Source: Bradyrhizobium sp. SZCCT0153
GTDB lineage: Bacteria > Pseudomonadota > Alphaproteobacteria > Rhizobiales > Xanthobacteraceae
Assembly (NCBI RefSeq): GCF_018129995.1
Contig: NZ_JAFCKS010000007.1
Coordinates: 240,459 to 304,458 of the forward strand
DNA length: 64,000 bases
Direction: 5' to 3'
Positions 1 through 9,104 of this stretch are shown piece after piece. The first letter of the stretch is position 1. Every line of letters begins with the position of its first letter. Both the position numbers and the translations under genes were made by a program. The notes under the pieces are model-generated. The model was not told the origin of the DNA and searched no databases. It was given only the letters and a program-made list of their open reading frames with translations.

Positions 1-2
1 TC

Positions 3-1514
3 GAGCACGCGCTGACGTCGGAATTGCAGGGCAATCTCGTCGACATCTGCCCGGTCGGCGCGCTGACCTCGAAGCCCTATGCTTTCGCCGCGCGCCCCTG
101 GGAGCTCGGCAAGACCCAGTCGGTCGACGTGATGGACGGCGTGGGATCTGCGATCCGCGTCGACACCCGCGGCCGCGAGGTGATGCGCGTGCTGCCGCGC
201 ATCAACGAGGCCGTGAACGAGGAGTGGATCTCGGACAAGACCCGTCACGTCGTCGACGGCCTGCGCACCCAGCGGCTCGACCGGCCCTATATCCGCGAGG
301 CCGGCAAGCTTCGCGCGGCAAGCTGGCCCGAGGCCTTCGCAACCATCGCGGCCAAGGCGGCGCGCACCGACGGCAAGCGCATCGGCGCCATCGCCGGCGA
401 TCTTTCCGGCGTCGAGGAGATGTTCGCGCTGAAGGATCTGCTTGCCAAATACGGCTCGGCCAATCTGGCAGTGCAGGGCGGCGACGCCTTCGATCCCGCG
501 CTCGGCCGCGGTTCCTACATCTTCAATCCGACGCTTGCAGGCGTCGAGCAGGCCGACGCGCTGCTCATCATCGGCGCCAATCCGCGCAAGGAAGCGGCGG
601 TGTTCAACGCCCGCATCCGCAAGCGCTGGCGTGCCGGCGGCTTCAAGGTCGGCGTGATCGGCGCGAAAGCCGATCTGACGTACGACTATGACCATCTCGG
701 TGCGGGTACCGAGACGCTCGGCGAACTTGCCGCCGGGAAGCACTCCTTCATGGACGTGCTGAAGAACGCCAAGAACCCGATCATCCTCGTCGGCGCGGGT
801 GCAGCCTCGCGTCACGACGGCGCCGCCATTCTTGCAGCCAGCGCCAAGCTCGCGCTCGACGTCGGTGCGATAAAGGACGGCTGGAACGGCTTCGGCGTGC
901 TGCACGAGACCGCCTCGCGCGTCGGAGCGCTGGATATCGGCTTTGTCGCCGGTCAGGGCGGATTGAACGCCGCGCAGATGACGACGTTCGGCACGCTCGA
1001 CCTCTTGTTCCTGCTCGGCGCCGACGAGATCAAGGCGCCGGACGGCACTTTCGTCGTCTATATCGGCACCCATGGCGACCGCGGCGCGCATCGCGCCGAC
1101 GTCATCCTGCCGGCGGCCGCCTACACCGAGAAATCCGCGATCTACGTCAACACCGAAGGCCGCGTGCAGATGACAGGCCGTGCCGCATTCCCGCCGGGCG
1201 AGGCCCGCGAGGACTGGGCGATCGTGCGCGCGCTCTCGGAGGCGCTCGGCAAGAAGCTCGGCTATGACTCGCTGTCGGCGCTCCGCCAGGCGATCTTCAA
1301 GGCTGTGCCGCATCTGATCCGTCTCGACCAGATCGAGGCCGGATCCGCCGACCAGGTCAAGAAGCTGGCGGGGAAGGGCGGCTCGCCCGAGAAGGCGCCG
1401 TTCAAGCCGCTGGTCGAGGACTTCTACCTGACCAACCCAATCGCGCGTGCGTCCGCCGTGATGGCGGAATGCTCGCGGCTTGCCTCCGGGCAGATGCTGA
1501 CCGCAGCGGAGTGA
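3..1514 (+). CDS. nuoG: NADH-quinone oxidoreductase subunit G (5' truncated by window edge)
   Basis: Peripheral-arm subunit of respiratory complex I that carries iron-sulfur clusters in the electron path from NADH to quinone. The frame is already open at the window edge, so the start lies upstream. The 503 visible codons begin just before GNLVDICPVGALTSKPY, a typical NuoG segment holding the last Cys of the N-terminal cluster region. The rest is the molybdopterin-oxidoreductase-like domain, with ARPWELGKT, LLIIGANPRKEAAVFNARIR and VILPAAAYTEKSAIYVNTEGR. It ends 10 bases before nuoH in a tightly packed operon. A TTG at 24 is internal and is not the start. Identity is secure; only the N-terminus is missing. 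Confidence 0.96.
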   Translation, partial: EHALTSELQGNLVDICPVGALTSKPYAFAARPWELGKTQSVDVMDGVGSAIRVDTRGREVMRVLPRINEAVNEEWISDKTRHVVDGLRTQRLDRPYIREAGKLRAASWPEAFATIAAKAARTDGKRIGAIAGDLSGVEEMFALKDLLAKYGSANLAVQGGDAFDPALGRGSYIFNPTLAGVEQADALLIIGANPRKEAAVFNARIRKRWRAGGFKVGVIGAKADLTYDYDHLGAGTETLGELAAGKHSFMDVLKNAKNPIILVGAGAASRHDGAAILAASAKLALDVGAIKDGWNGFGVLHETASRVGALDIGFVAGQGGLNAAQMTTFGTLDLLFLLGADEIKAPDGTFVVYIGTHGDRGAHRADVILPAAAYTEKSAIYVNTEGRVQMTGRAAFPPGEAREDWAIVRALSEALGKKLGYDSLSALRQAIFKAVPHLIRLDQIEAGSADQVKKLAGKGGSPEKAPFKPLVEDFYLTNPIARASAVMAECSRLASGQMLTAAE

Positions 1515-1524
1515 GCGTGATCTG

Positions 1525-2592
1525 ATGGAATTCTTCGAAAGCGCATTCTGGACCGGGTTCCTCTGGCCGCTGATCATCATGATCGCGGAGAGCGTTCTGG
1601 TGCTCGTCGTCCTTCTGATCGCGATTGCCTACATCCTGCTCGCCGACCGCAAGATCTGGGCGGCGGTGCAGATTCGCCGTGGCCCGAACGTGGTCGGACC
1701 CTGGGGCCTGCTGCAGTCCTTCGCCGACCTGCTGAAATTCGTGCTGAAGGAGCCGATCATCCCGGCCGGCGCCAACAAGGGCGTGTTTCTCCTTGCTCCC
1801 TTGGTCTCGTGCGTCCTGGCGCTCGCGGCCTGGGCGGTGATTCCGACCAATCTCGGCTGGGTGATCTCCGACATCAATGTCGGCATCCTGTTCATCTTCG
1901 CGATCTCGTCGCTGTCGATCTACGGCATCATCATGGCCGGCTGGTCGTCGAACTCGAAATATCCGTTCCTGGCGGCGCTGCGCTCGGCGGCGCAGATGGT
2001 GTCCTACGAGGTCTCGATCGGCTTCGTCATCATCACCGTGCTGCTCTGCGCCGGCACGCTGAACCTCTCGGCCGTGGTCGAGGCTCAGCATGTCCGCGGC
2101 CTGGCCAGCCTGATCGGGCTGCCGCAGCTGACGATCCTGAACTGGTACGTCTGGCCGCTGTTCCCGATGTTCGTGATCTTCTACGTCTCGGCGCTGGCGG
2201 AGACCAACCGTCCGCCCTTCGACCTCGTCGAAGCGGAATCCGAACTGGTCGCCGGCTTCATGGTCGAATACGGATCGACGCCGTATCTGCTGTTCATGCT
2301 CGGCGAGTATGTCGCGATCGTCACGATGTGTGCGATGGCGACGATCCTGTTCCTCGGGGGCTGGCTGCCGCCGGTCGACCTGCCGCCTTTCAACTGGGTG
2401 CCGGGGATCATCTGGTTCTCGCTCAAAGTGTTCTTCATGTTCTTCCTGTTCGCGATGGCAAAGGCGATCGTGCCCCGCTACCGCTACGATCAACTGATGC
2501 GCCTCGGCTGGAAAGTGTTCCTGCCGCTGTCGCTGGCGATGGTGATCGTGGTGGCCGGTGTGCTGCACTTTGCCGGCATCGCGCCGAAGTGA
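1525..2592 (+). CDS. nuoH: NADH-quinone oxidoreductase subunit H
   Basis: Membrane subunit of complex I that helps form the quinone-binding chamber where the peripheral arm meets the membrane arm. The 355-residue product is strongly hydrophobic with about eight membrane segments. It has the family motifs ADRKIWAAVQIRRGPNVVGPWG near residue 33 and AETNRPPFDLVEAESELVAG near 225, the acidic loop thought to line the quinone site. The length is normal. It sits 10 bases after nuoG and 8 before nuoI, so it is surely co-transcribed. No unusual features were seen. Confidence 0.97.
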   Translation: MEFFESAFWTGFLWPLIIMIAESVLVLVVLLIAIAYILLADRKIWAAVQIRRGPNVVGPWGLLQSFADLLKFVLKEPIIPAGANKGVFLLAPLVSCVLALAAWAVIPTNLGWVISDINVGILFIFAISSLSIYGIIMAGWSSNSKYPFLAALRSAAQMVSYEVSIGFVIITVLLCAGTLNLSAVVEAQHVRGLASLIGLPQLTILNWYVWPLFPMFVIFYVSALAETNRPPFDLVEAESELVAGFMVEYGSTPYLLFMLGEYVAIVTMCAMATILFLGGWLPPVDLPPFNWVPGIIWFSLKVFFMFFLFAMAKAIVPRYRYDQLMRLGWKVFLPLSLAMVIVVAGVLHFAGIAPK

Positions 2593-2600
2593 GGGCCGTC

Positions 2601-3095
2601 ATGGGTATCAACGTCAACGCCACTGCACGCTCGCTTCTGCTGTCGGAATTCGTCTCGGCGTTCTTCCTCGCCATGCGCTATTTCTTCCAGCCGAAGCCGA
2701 CGCTGAACTATCCGTTCGAGAAGGGCCCGATCTCGCCGCGCTTCCGCGGCGAGCACGCGCTGCGCCGCTATCCGAACGGTGAAGAGCGCTGCATCGCCTG
2801 CAAGCTGTGCGAAGCGATCTGCCCGGCGCAGGCGATCACCATCGAGGCCGGTCCGCGCCGCAACGACGGCACCCGCCGCACGGTGCGCTACGACATCGAC
2901 ATGGTGAAGTGCATCTATTGCGGCCTCTGCCAGGAGGCCTGCCCGGTCGACGCCATCGTCGAAGGTCCGAACTTCGAGTTCGCGACCGAGACCCGCGAGG
3001 AACTGTTCTATGACAAGGCCAAGCTGCTCGCCAATGGCGACCGCTGGGAACGCGAGATCGCCAAAGCGATCGAGCTCGACGCGCCGTACCGGTGA
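2601..3095 (+). CDS. nuoI: NADH-quinone oxidoreductase subunit I (2x[4Fe-4S])
   Basis: Ferredoxin-like complex I subunit carrying two 4Fe-4S clusters that pass electrons towards the quinone site. The 164-residue product has the two expected motifs CIACKLCEAICP and CIYCGLCQEACP, plus the N-terminal amphipathic helix typical of alphaproteobacterial and mitochondrial (TYKY) forms. I chose the ATG at 2601, 8 bases after the nuoH stop, because it gives the usual N-terminus (MGINVNATARSLL). The same frame stays open far upstream inside nuoH, and that upstream part is not coding. Confidence 0.97.
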   Translation: MGINVNATARSLLLSEFVSAFFLAMRYFFQPKPTLNYPFEKGPISPRFRGEHALRRYPNGEERCIACKLCEAICPAQAITIEAGPRRNDGTRRTVRYDIDMVKCIYCGLCQEACPVDAIVEGPNFEFATETREELFYDKAKLLANGDRWEREIAKAIELDAPYR

Positions 3096-3104
3096 GATGA
3101 GAGC

Positions 3105-3743
3105 ATGATCCTTCCCGCGCTGTTCTTCTATCTCTTCGCAGGCGTCTGCGTCGCCTCGGCGGTGATGGTGATTGTCTCGCGCAATCCCGTGCACTCCGTG
3201 CTGTACCTGATCCTGGCCTTCGTCAACGCCTCCGGCCTGTTCGTGCTGATGGGTGCCGAGTTCCTGGCGATGATCCTGATCGTCGTCTATGTCGGCGCGG
3301 TCGCGGTGCTGTTCCTGTTCGTGATCATGATGCTCGACGTCGACTTCCTCGAGCTGCGCGAGGGTTTCATCGAGTACCTGCCGGTCGGCCTCGTGATCGG
3401 CGGCATCTTCCTGTTCGAGCTGCTGCTCACCGTGGGCTTCTGGGTCATCAATCCCGGCGTCGCCAAGACGATCACGGCGGCGATCCCGACCAATGTCAGC
3501 AACACCGAATCGCTCGGCCTCGTGCTCTATACGAAGTACATCCACTACTTCCAGCTCTCGGGCATGGTGCTTCTGGTTGCCATGATCGGCGCCATCGTGC
3601 TGACGCTGCGCCACAAGGCGAGCGTGAAGCGGCAGGACATCAACGTTCAGAACGCGCGCACGCCCGAGATGGCGATGGCGATGCGCAAGGTGGCGCCGGG
3701 GCAGGGGCTCCAGGACAGCGACGCGGCGGAGTGGGTGAAATGA
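3105..3743 (+). CDS. nuoJ: NADH-quinone oxidoreductase subunit J
   Basis: Membrane-arm subunit of complex I that takes part in proton translocation. The 212-residue protein has about five hydrophobic segments and the conserved stretch LMGAEFLAMILIVVYVGAVA, which includes the pi-bulge helix region. A hydrophilic C-terminal tail (KASVKRQDINVQNARTPEMA) is typical of alphaproteobacterial NuoJ. The stop codon overlaps the nuoK start (ATGA at 3740-3743), consistent with translational coupling. Confidence 0.96.
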   Translation: MILPALFFYLFAGVCVASAVMVIVSRNPVHSVLYLILAFVNASGLFVLMGAEFLAMILIVVYVGAVAVLFLFVIMMLDVDFLELREGFIEYLPVGLVIGGIFLFELLLTVGFWVINPGVAKTITAAIPTNVSNTESLGLVLYTKYIHYFQLSGMVLLVAMIGAIVLTLRHKASVKRQDINVQNARTPEMAMAMRKVAPGQGLQDSDAAEWVK

Positions 3744-4048
3744 CGATCGGGCTCGGACACTATCTGGCGGTCGGCGCGATCCTGTTCACGCTCGGCATCC
3801 TCGGCATCTTCCTGAACCGCAAGAACATCATCGTCATCCTGATGTCGATCGAGCTGATCCTGCTCTCGGTCAACATCAACCTCGTGGCGTTCTCGACCTT
3901 CCTCGGCGACATCGTCGGCCAGGTCTTCGCGCTCCTGGTGCTCACCGTCGCGGCCGCTGAAGCCGCGATCGGTCTCGCCATCCTGGTGGTCTATTTCCGC
4001 AACCGCGGCTCGATCGCGGTTGAGGACGTCAATCTGATGAAGGGCTGA
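3740..4048 (+). CDS. nuoK: NADH-quinone oxidoreductase subunit K
   Basis: Small membrane subunit of complex I, the ND4L homologue, with three membrane helices that carry conserved glutamates for proton transfer. Starting at the ATG at 3740 gives 102 residues (MTIGLGHYLAVGAILF), the usual family length. A GTG nine bases upstream would add MGE, but the ATG that overlaps the nuoJ stop is preferred. The signature IVILMSIELILLSVNINLVA contains the helix-2 glutamate, and AAAEAAIGLAILV the helix-3 glutamate. Confidence 0.95.
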   Translation: MTIGLGHYLAVGAILFTLGILGIFLNRKNIIVILMSIELILLSVNINLVAFSTFLGDIVGQVFALLVLTVAAAEAAIGLAILVVYFRNRGSIAVEDVNLMKG

Positions 4049-4056
4049 TCTCAGTC

Positions 4057-6135
4057 ATGGTCCAGGCGATCGTTTTTCTGCCTCTGCTGGGCGCCATTCT
4101 GGCCGGCCTGATCGCGCTGTTCGGCGCGCATGCCCGCAACCCCTCGGGCGACGAAGTGGAGCATCACGGCGACCACGGTCACGGCCATGGCGACGCCCAC
4201 GCGGCGGCGGCCCATGACGACCATGGTCACGACGATCATGCTCACGACGACCACGGTCCGGCCGAGCCGCCCGCGGCCGGCTCGCGCGGCGCCGAGCTGA
4301 TCACCACGGCGCTCCTGTTCGTGTCGGCGGCCCTGTCATGGATGACGCTGGTCGACGTCGGCTTCATGCATCACGACATGCGCATTCCGCTGATGCCGTG
4401 GATTCTCTCCGGCGATCTCCAGGTCTACTGGACGCTTCGGGTCGATACGCTCACGGCCGTGATGCTGGTGGTGGTGACGACCGTGTCCTCGCTCGTGCAC
4501 CTCTATTCGATCGGCTACATGGACGAGGATCCGAACCGGCCGCGCTTCTTCGGCTATCTCAGCCTGTTCACCTTCGCCATGCTGATGCTGGTGACCGCGG
4601 ACAATCTCGTGCAGCTGTTCTTCGGCTGGGAAGGCGTCGGTCTGGCGAGCTACCTCCTGATCGGCTTCTGGTACCAGAAGCCGTCGGCGAACGCCGCCGC
4701 CATCAAGGCCTTCGTGGTCAACCGCGTCGGCGATTTCGGCTTCGCGCTAGGCATCTTCGCGATCTTCCTGCTGGTCGGCTCGACCGATTTCGAGACCATC
4801 TTCCACACGGCGCCGGGCCTCACCGGCAAGACCATCGACTTCCTCGGCTGGCACGCCGATGCGCTGACCCTGACCTGCCTGCTGCTGTTCATGGGCGCGA
4901 TGGGCAAATCGGCGCAGTTCCTGCTGCACACCTGGTTGCCGGACGCGATGGAAGGCCCGACCCCGGTCTCGGCACTGATCCACGCCGCGACCATGGTCAC
5001 CGCCGGCGTCTTCATGGTGGCGCGCCTGTCGCCGCTGTTCGAGCTGGCGCCGAACGCGCAGGCCGTCGTGATGTTCTTCGGCGCGACCACGGCGTTCTTC
5101 GCCGCGACCATCGGCCTCGTCCAGAACGACATCAAGCGCATCGTCGCGTATTCGACCTGTTCGCAGCTGGGTTACATGTTCGTGGCGATGGGAGCGGGGG
5201 CCTATTCGGTCGGCATGTTCCATCTGTTCACGCACGCCTTCTTCAAGGCGCTGCTGTTCCTGGGCTCCGGCTCGGTGATCTACGCGATGCACCACGAGCA
5301 GGACATCCGCAACATGGGCGGCCTCTGGAAGAAGATCCCCTACACCTACGCGGTGATGGTGGTCGGCACGCTGGCCCTGACCGGCTTCCCGCTGACCGCG
5401 GGCTATTTCTCCAAGGACGCCATCATCGAGTCCGCCTACGCCTCGCACAATCCGTTCGCGATGTACGGCTTCCTGATGACGGTCGTCGCCGCCGGCCTGA
5501 CCTCGTTCTACTCCTGGCGCCTCATCTTCAAGACCTTCCATGGCGAGCCGCATGACGAGCATCATTACGAGGCGGCGCACGAGGCCCCGATCTGGATGCT
5601 GATCCCGATCGGCGTGCTCGCGGTCGGCTCCATCATGGCCGGCTTCCCGTTCAAGGAACTGTTCGCCGGTCACGGCATCGAGGAGTTCTTCCGCGAATCC
5701 GTGAAGATGAATCCGCACATCATCGAGGAAATGCACCACATCCCCGAGAGCATCGCGTTCCTGCCGACGGTGATGATGGTGCTGGGCTTCCTGGTGTCGT
5801 ACCTGTTCTACATCCGCCGGCCCTATCTGCCGGTCGAACTCGCGAAGACGCAGCCGATGCTGTACCAGTTCCTGCTCAACAAATGGTACTTCGACGAGCT
5901 CTACGACCTCATCTTCGTCCGTCCGGCGAAGTGGATCGGCTACCAGCTCTGGAAGAAGGGCGACGGCGTCATCATCGACGGCCTGGGTCCCGACGGCATC
6001 TCGGCCCGCGTGCTGGACGTCACCCGCAACGTCGTGAAGATCCAGACCGGTTATCTCTATCACTACGCGTTTGCCATGCTGATCGGCGCCGCCGGCCTGA
6101 TCACCTGGTTCATGTTCGGCTTTGGAGGCCAGTAA
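4057..6135 (+). CDS. nuoL: NADH-quinone oxidoreductase subunit L with His/Asp-rich loop
   Basis: Distal antiporter-like subunit of complex I, 692 residues, belonging to the proton-pumping membrane arm. Conserved parts include FFGWEGVGLASYLLIGFW, MGKSAQFLLHTWLPDAMEGP and the C-terminal lateral helix. After the first membrane segment (residues 4-24), residues 36-66 form a linker containing 12 His and many Asp (HGDHGHGHGD, HDDHGHDDHAHDDHG), which Escherichia coli NuoL lacks. This explains part of the extra length over the roughly 610-residue E. coli protein. It lies 8 bases after nuoK and abuts nuoM directly. Confidence 0.96.
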   Translation: MVQAIVFLPLLGAILAGLIALFGAHARNPSGDEVEHHGDHGHGHGDAHAAAAHDDHGHDDHAHDDHGPAEPPAAGSRGAELITTALLFVSAALSWMTLVDVGFMHHDMRIPLMPWILSGDLQVYWTLRVDTLTAVMLVVVTTVSSLVHLYSIGYMDEDPNRPRFFGYLSLFTFAMLMLVTADNLVQLFFGWEGVGLASYLLIGFWYQKPSANAAAIKAFVVNRVGDFGFALGIFAIFLLVGSTDFETIFHTAPGLTGKTIDFLGWHADALTLTCLLLFMGAMGKSAQFLLHTWLPDAMEGPTPVSALIHAATMVTAGVFMVARLSPLFELAPNAQAVVMFFGATTAFFAATIGLVQNDIKRIVAYSTCSQLGYMFVAMGAGAYSVGMFHLFTHAFFKALLFLGSGSVIYAMHHEQDIRNMGGLWKKIPYTYAVMVVGTLALTGFPLTAGYFSKDAIIESAYASHNPFAMYGFLMTVVAAGLTSFYSWRLIFKTFHGEPHDEHHYEAAHEAPIWMLIPIGVLAVGSIMAGFPFKELFAGHGIEEFFRESVKMNPHIIEEMHHIPESIAFLPTVMMVLGFLVSYLFYIRRPYLPVELAKTQPMLYQFLLNKWYFDELYDLIFVRPAKWIGYQLWKKGDGVIIDGLGPDGISARVLDVTRNVVKIQTGYLYHYAFAMLIGAAGLITWFMFGFGGQ

Positions 6136-7644
6136 ATGACGACCTGGCCCATCCTTTCGGTCACGACGTTCCTGCCCTTGGTCGGCGCGCTGATCGTCTA
6201 TCTCAGCCGCGGCGACGACGAGGCGGCCCGGCGCAACTCGCGCTGGATCGCGCTGTGGACCACGCTGATCACCTTCGCGGTGTCGGTGATCCTGGTCATG
6301 CGCTTCGATGCGTCGAACCCCGACTTCCAGTTCGTCGAGAAGGCGAACTGGCTCGCCACCGGTATCACCTACCACATGGGCGTGGACGGCATCTCGCTGC
6401 CGCTCGTGATCCTGACCACCGCCATCATGCCGTTCTGCATCATCGCGAGCTGGAAGGCGATCACCAACCGCGTCCGCGAATACATGATGGCGTTCCTGAT
6501 CCTGGAAACGCTGATGATCGGCACCTTCTCGGCGCTCGATCTCGTGCTGTTCTACCTGTTCTTCGAGGGCGGCCTGATCCCGATGTTCCTGATCATCGGC
6601 GTCTGGGGCGGTCCGCGCCGGGTCTACGCGTCCTTCAAGTTCTTCCTCTACACGCTGCTCGGCTCGGTCCTGATGCTGCTCGCCATCATGGCGCTGTACT
6701 GGAACGGCGGCACCACCGACATCCCGACCCTGATGCACACCGCCGTGCCGCGGTCGTTGCAGACCTGGGCGTGGCTGGCCTTCTTCGCCTCCTTCGCGGT
6801 GAAGATGCCGATGTGGCCGGTGCACACCTGGCTCCCCGACGCGCACGTCGAGGCGCCGACCGCAGGCTCGGTGGTGCTCGCCGCAATCCTGCTGAAGATG
6901 GGCGGCTACGGCTTCCTGCGCTTCTCGCTGCCGATGTTCCCGCTGGCCTCGCACGACTTCGCGCCGCTGGTCTTCACGCTCTCCGCCATCGCCATCATCT
7001 ACACCTCGCTGGTGGCCTTGATGCAGGAGGACATGAAGAAGCTGATCGCGTACTCGTCGGTCGCGCATATGGGCTTCGTCACCATGGGCATCTTCGCCGG
7101 CACCATGCAGGGCGTCGCCGGCGGCGTGTTCCAGATGATCTCGCACGGCATCGTCTCCGGCGCGCTGTTCCTCTGCGTCGGCATCGTCTACGACCGCATG
7201 CACACCCGCGAGATCGCGGCCTATGGCGGCCTCGTCAACCGGATGCCGCTCTACGCGCTGACCTTCATGGTCTTCACCATGGCCAATGTCGGCCTGCCCG
7301 GAACGAGCGGCTTCGTCGGCGAGTTCATGACGCTGCTTGGCACCTTCAAGGTCTCGATCCCGACAGCGTTCTTCGCGACCTTCGGTGTGATCCTGTCGGC
7401 GGCCTATGCGCTGTGGCTTTACCGCAAGGTCGTGTTCGGGGCGCTGGTCAAGCCGTCGCTGATGAGCATGAAGGATCTCACCCTGCGCGAGTGCGTGACG
7501 CTGTTCCCGCTGATCGCGCTGACGATCCTGTTCGGCGTTTACCCGAAGCCCGTGCTCGACATGTCGGCCGCCTCGGTCCAGCAACTCGTCAACAATTACA
7601 ACACCGCTGTGACGGCCGTGAAGGCCGCCGCACTGCTCCAGTGA
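6136..7644 (+). CDS. nuoM: NADH-quinone oxidoreductase subunit M
   Basis: Antiporter-like proton-pumping membrane subunit of complex I (ND4 homologue). The 502 residues form about 14 membrane helices. The core motif VKMPMWPVHTWLPDAHVEAP and the later MQEDMKKLIAYSSVAHMGFV carry the Lys and His residues of the proton channel. The start codon follows the nuoL stop with no gap. Length and composition are normal for the family. Confidence 0.97.
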   Translation: MTTWPILSVTTFLPLVGALIVYLSRGDDEAARRNSRWIALWTTLITFAVSVILVMRFDASNPDFQFVEKANWLATGITYHMGVDGISLPLVILTTAIMPFCIIASWKAITNRVREYMMAFLILETLMIGTFSALDLVLFYLFFEGGLIPMFLIIGVWGGPRRVYASFKFFLYTLLGSVLMLLAIMALYWNGGTTDIPTLMHTAVPRSLQTWAWLAFFASFAVKMPMWPVHTWLPDAHVEAPTAGSVVLAAILLKMGGYGFLRFSLPMFPLASHDFAPLVFTLSAIAIIYTSLVALMQEDMKKLIAYSSVAHMGFVTMGIFAGTMQGVAGGVFQMISHGIVSGALFLCVGIVYDRMHTREIAAYGGLVNRMPLYALTFMVFTMANVGLPGTSGFVGEFMTLLGTFKVSIPTAFFATFGVILSAAYALWLYRKVVFGALVKPSLMSMKDLTLRECVTLFPLIALTILFGVYPKPVLDMSAASVQQLVNNYNTAVTAVKAAALLQ

Positions 7645-7666
7645 GCGGGCAGGTCAGGATATCGCC

Positions 7667-9103
7667 ATGAGCTTTGAGACTGCAGGTTATCAACTGGCGC
7701 CGGTGCTGCCCGAGCTCGTGCTCGCGGTCGGCGCCATGGCGCTCCTGATGCTCGGCGCCTATCGCGGGCAGGAGACCACCAGGACGGTGACCTCGCTCGC
7801 GGTCCTGCTCCTGGTCGCGGTCGGCGTGCTCGTCTACCTTCAGCCCGCGGGCAAGCAGGTGACCTTCGGCGGCAGCTTCATCGTCGACGATTTCGCCCGC
7901 TTCATGAAGATCCTGGCCCTGATCGGCTCGGCGGTGACGCTGGTGCTGTCGACCGAGTTCCTGTCCGACCCGTCGCGCCGCATCTTCGAATACGCGATCC
8001 TGGTGCTGCTCTCGACGCTCGGCATGATGGTGCTGATCTCGGCCGGCGACCTGATCTCGCTCTATCTCGGCCTCGAATTGATGTCGCTGGCGCTCTATGT
8101 CGTGGCGGCCTCGAACCGCGACAACGCGAAATCGACCGAAGCCGGCCTGAAGTACTTCGTGCTCGGCGCGCTGTCGTCGGGCATGTTGCTGTACGGCTCC
8201 TCGCTGATCTACGGCTTCACCGGAACGGTCTCCTTCACGGGCATCGCGGCAGCCGCGACGGTCTCGAATGTCGGCCTGGTGTTCGGCCTGGTCTTCCTGC
8301 TCGCCGGCCTCTGCTTCAAGGTCTCGGCCGTGCCGTTCCACATGTGGACGCCCGACGTGTACGAGGGCGCGCCGACCCCGGTCACCGCGTTCTTCGCCTC
8401 GGCTCCGAAGGTCGCCGCGCTCGCCGTCTTCACCCGCGTCACGCTCACCGCATTCCCGGGCATCGTCTCGCAGTGGCAGCAGATCCTGGTGTTCGTCGCC
8501 ATTGCGTCGATGGCGCTGGGTTCGTTCGCTGCGATCGGCCAGAGCAACATCAAGCGCCTGATGGCCTATTCCTCGATCGGCCACATGGGCTTTGCCCTGG
8601 TCGGTCTTGCCTCCGGCACCGTCGAGGGCGCGCAGGGCGTGCTGATGTACATCGTGATCTATGTCGCGATGACGCTGGGCTCGTTCTCGATCATCCTGGC
8701 CATGCGCCGCAACGGCCAGGCGGTCGAGCAGATCAGCGATTTCGCGGGCCTGTCGCGCACCAATCCGCTGCTCGCCTTCATGTTCGCGATGCTGCTGTTC
8801 TCGCTGGCCGGCATCCCGCCGCTCGCGGGCTTCTTCGCCAAATGGTACGTCTTCGTCGCCGCGATCAAGGCCAATTTGTTCACGCTTGCGGTGGTCGGCG
8901 TGCTGACCAGCGTGGTCGGCGCCTACTACTATCTCACCATCGTCAAGACGATGTATTTCGACGAGCCGGCCGGGCAGGTCGATCCGGTGCGCGTCGAGGT
9001 GAAGACGGTGCTGGCGGTCGCGGGCCTGTTCAACATCCTGTTTGCGCTGTTCGCAGGGCCAGTGGTGAGCGTCGCCTCCGCCGCGGCAAAGTCGCTGTTC
9101 TAG
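7667..9103 (+). CDS. nuoN: NADH-quinone oxidoreductase subunit N
   Basis: Third antiporter-like subunit of the complex I membrane arm (ND2 homologue), 478 residues. Recognisable stretches are LGLELMSLALYVVAASNRD, CFKVSAVPFHMWTPDVYEGA and SNIKRLMAYSSIGHMGFALV. It is the last nuo gene here and is followed after one base by birA, an arrangement common in Rhizobiales. That spacing suggests birA and rnj are partly read through from the nuo promoter. Confidence 0.97.
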   Translation: MSFETAGYQLAPVLPELVLAVGAMALLMLGAYRGQETTRTVTSLAVLLLVAVGVLVYLQPAGKQVTFGGSFIVDDFARFMKILALIGSAVTLVLSTEFLSDPSRRIFEYAILVLLSTLGMMVLISAGDLISLYLGLELMSLALYVVAASNRDNAKSTEAGLKYFVLGALSSGMLLYGSSLIYGFTGTVSFTGIAAAATVSNVGLVFGLVFLLAGLCFKVSAVPFHMWTPDVYEGAPTPVTAFFASAPKVAALAVFTRVTLTAFPGIVSQWQQILVFVAIASMALGSFAAIGQSNIKRLMAYSSIGHMGFALVGLASGTVEGAQGVLMYIVIYVAMTLGSFSIILAMRRNGQAVEQISDFAGLSRTNPLLAFMFAMLLFSLAGIPPLAGFFAKWYVFVAAIKANLFTLAVVGVLTSVVGAYYYLTIVKTMYFDEPAGQVDPVRVEVKTVLAVAGLFNILFALFAGPVVSVASAAAKSLF

Positions 9104-9104
9104 G

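Noticed and set aside
4747..7584. Very long open frame (945 codons) on the minus strand under nuoL/nuoM
   Set aside because: It is antisense to well-supported complex I genes, rich in Arg, Asp, His and Gln as expected for the complement of GC-rich hydrophobic genes, and shows no domain.
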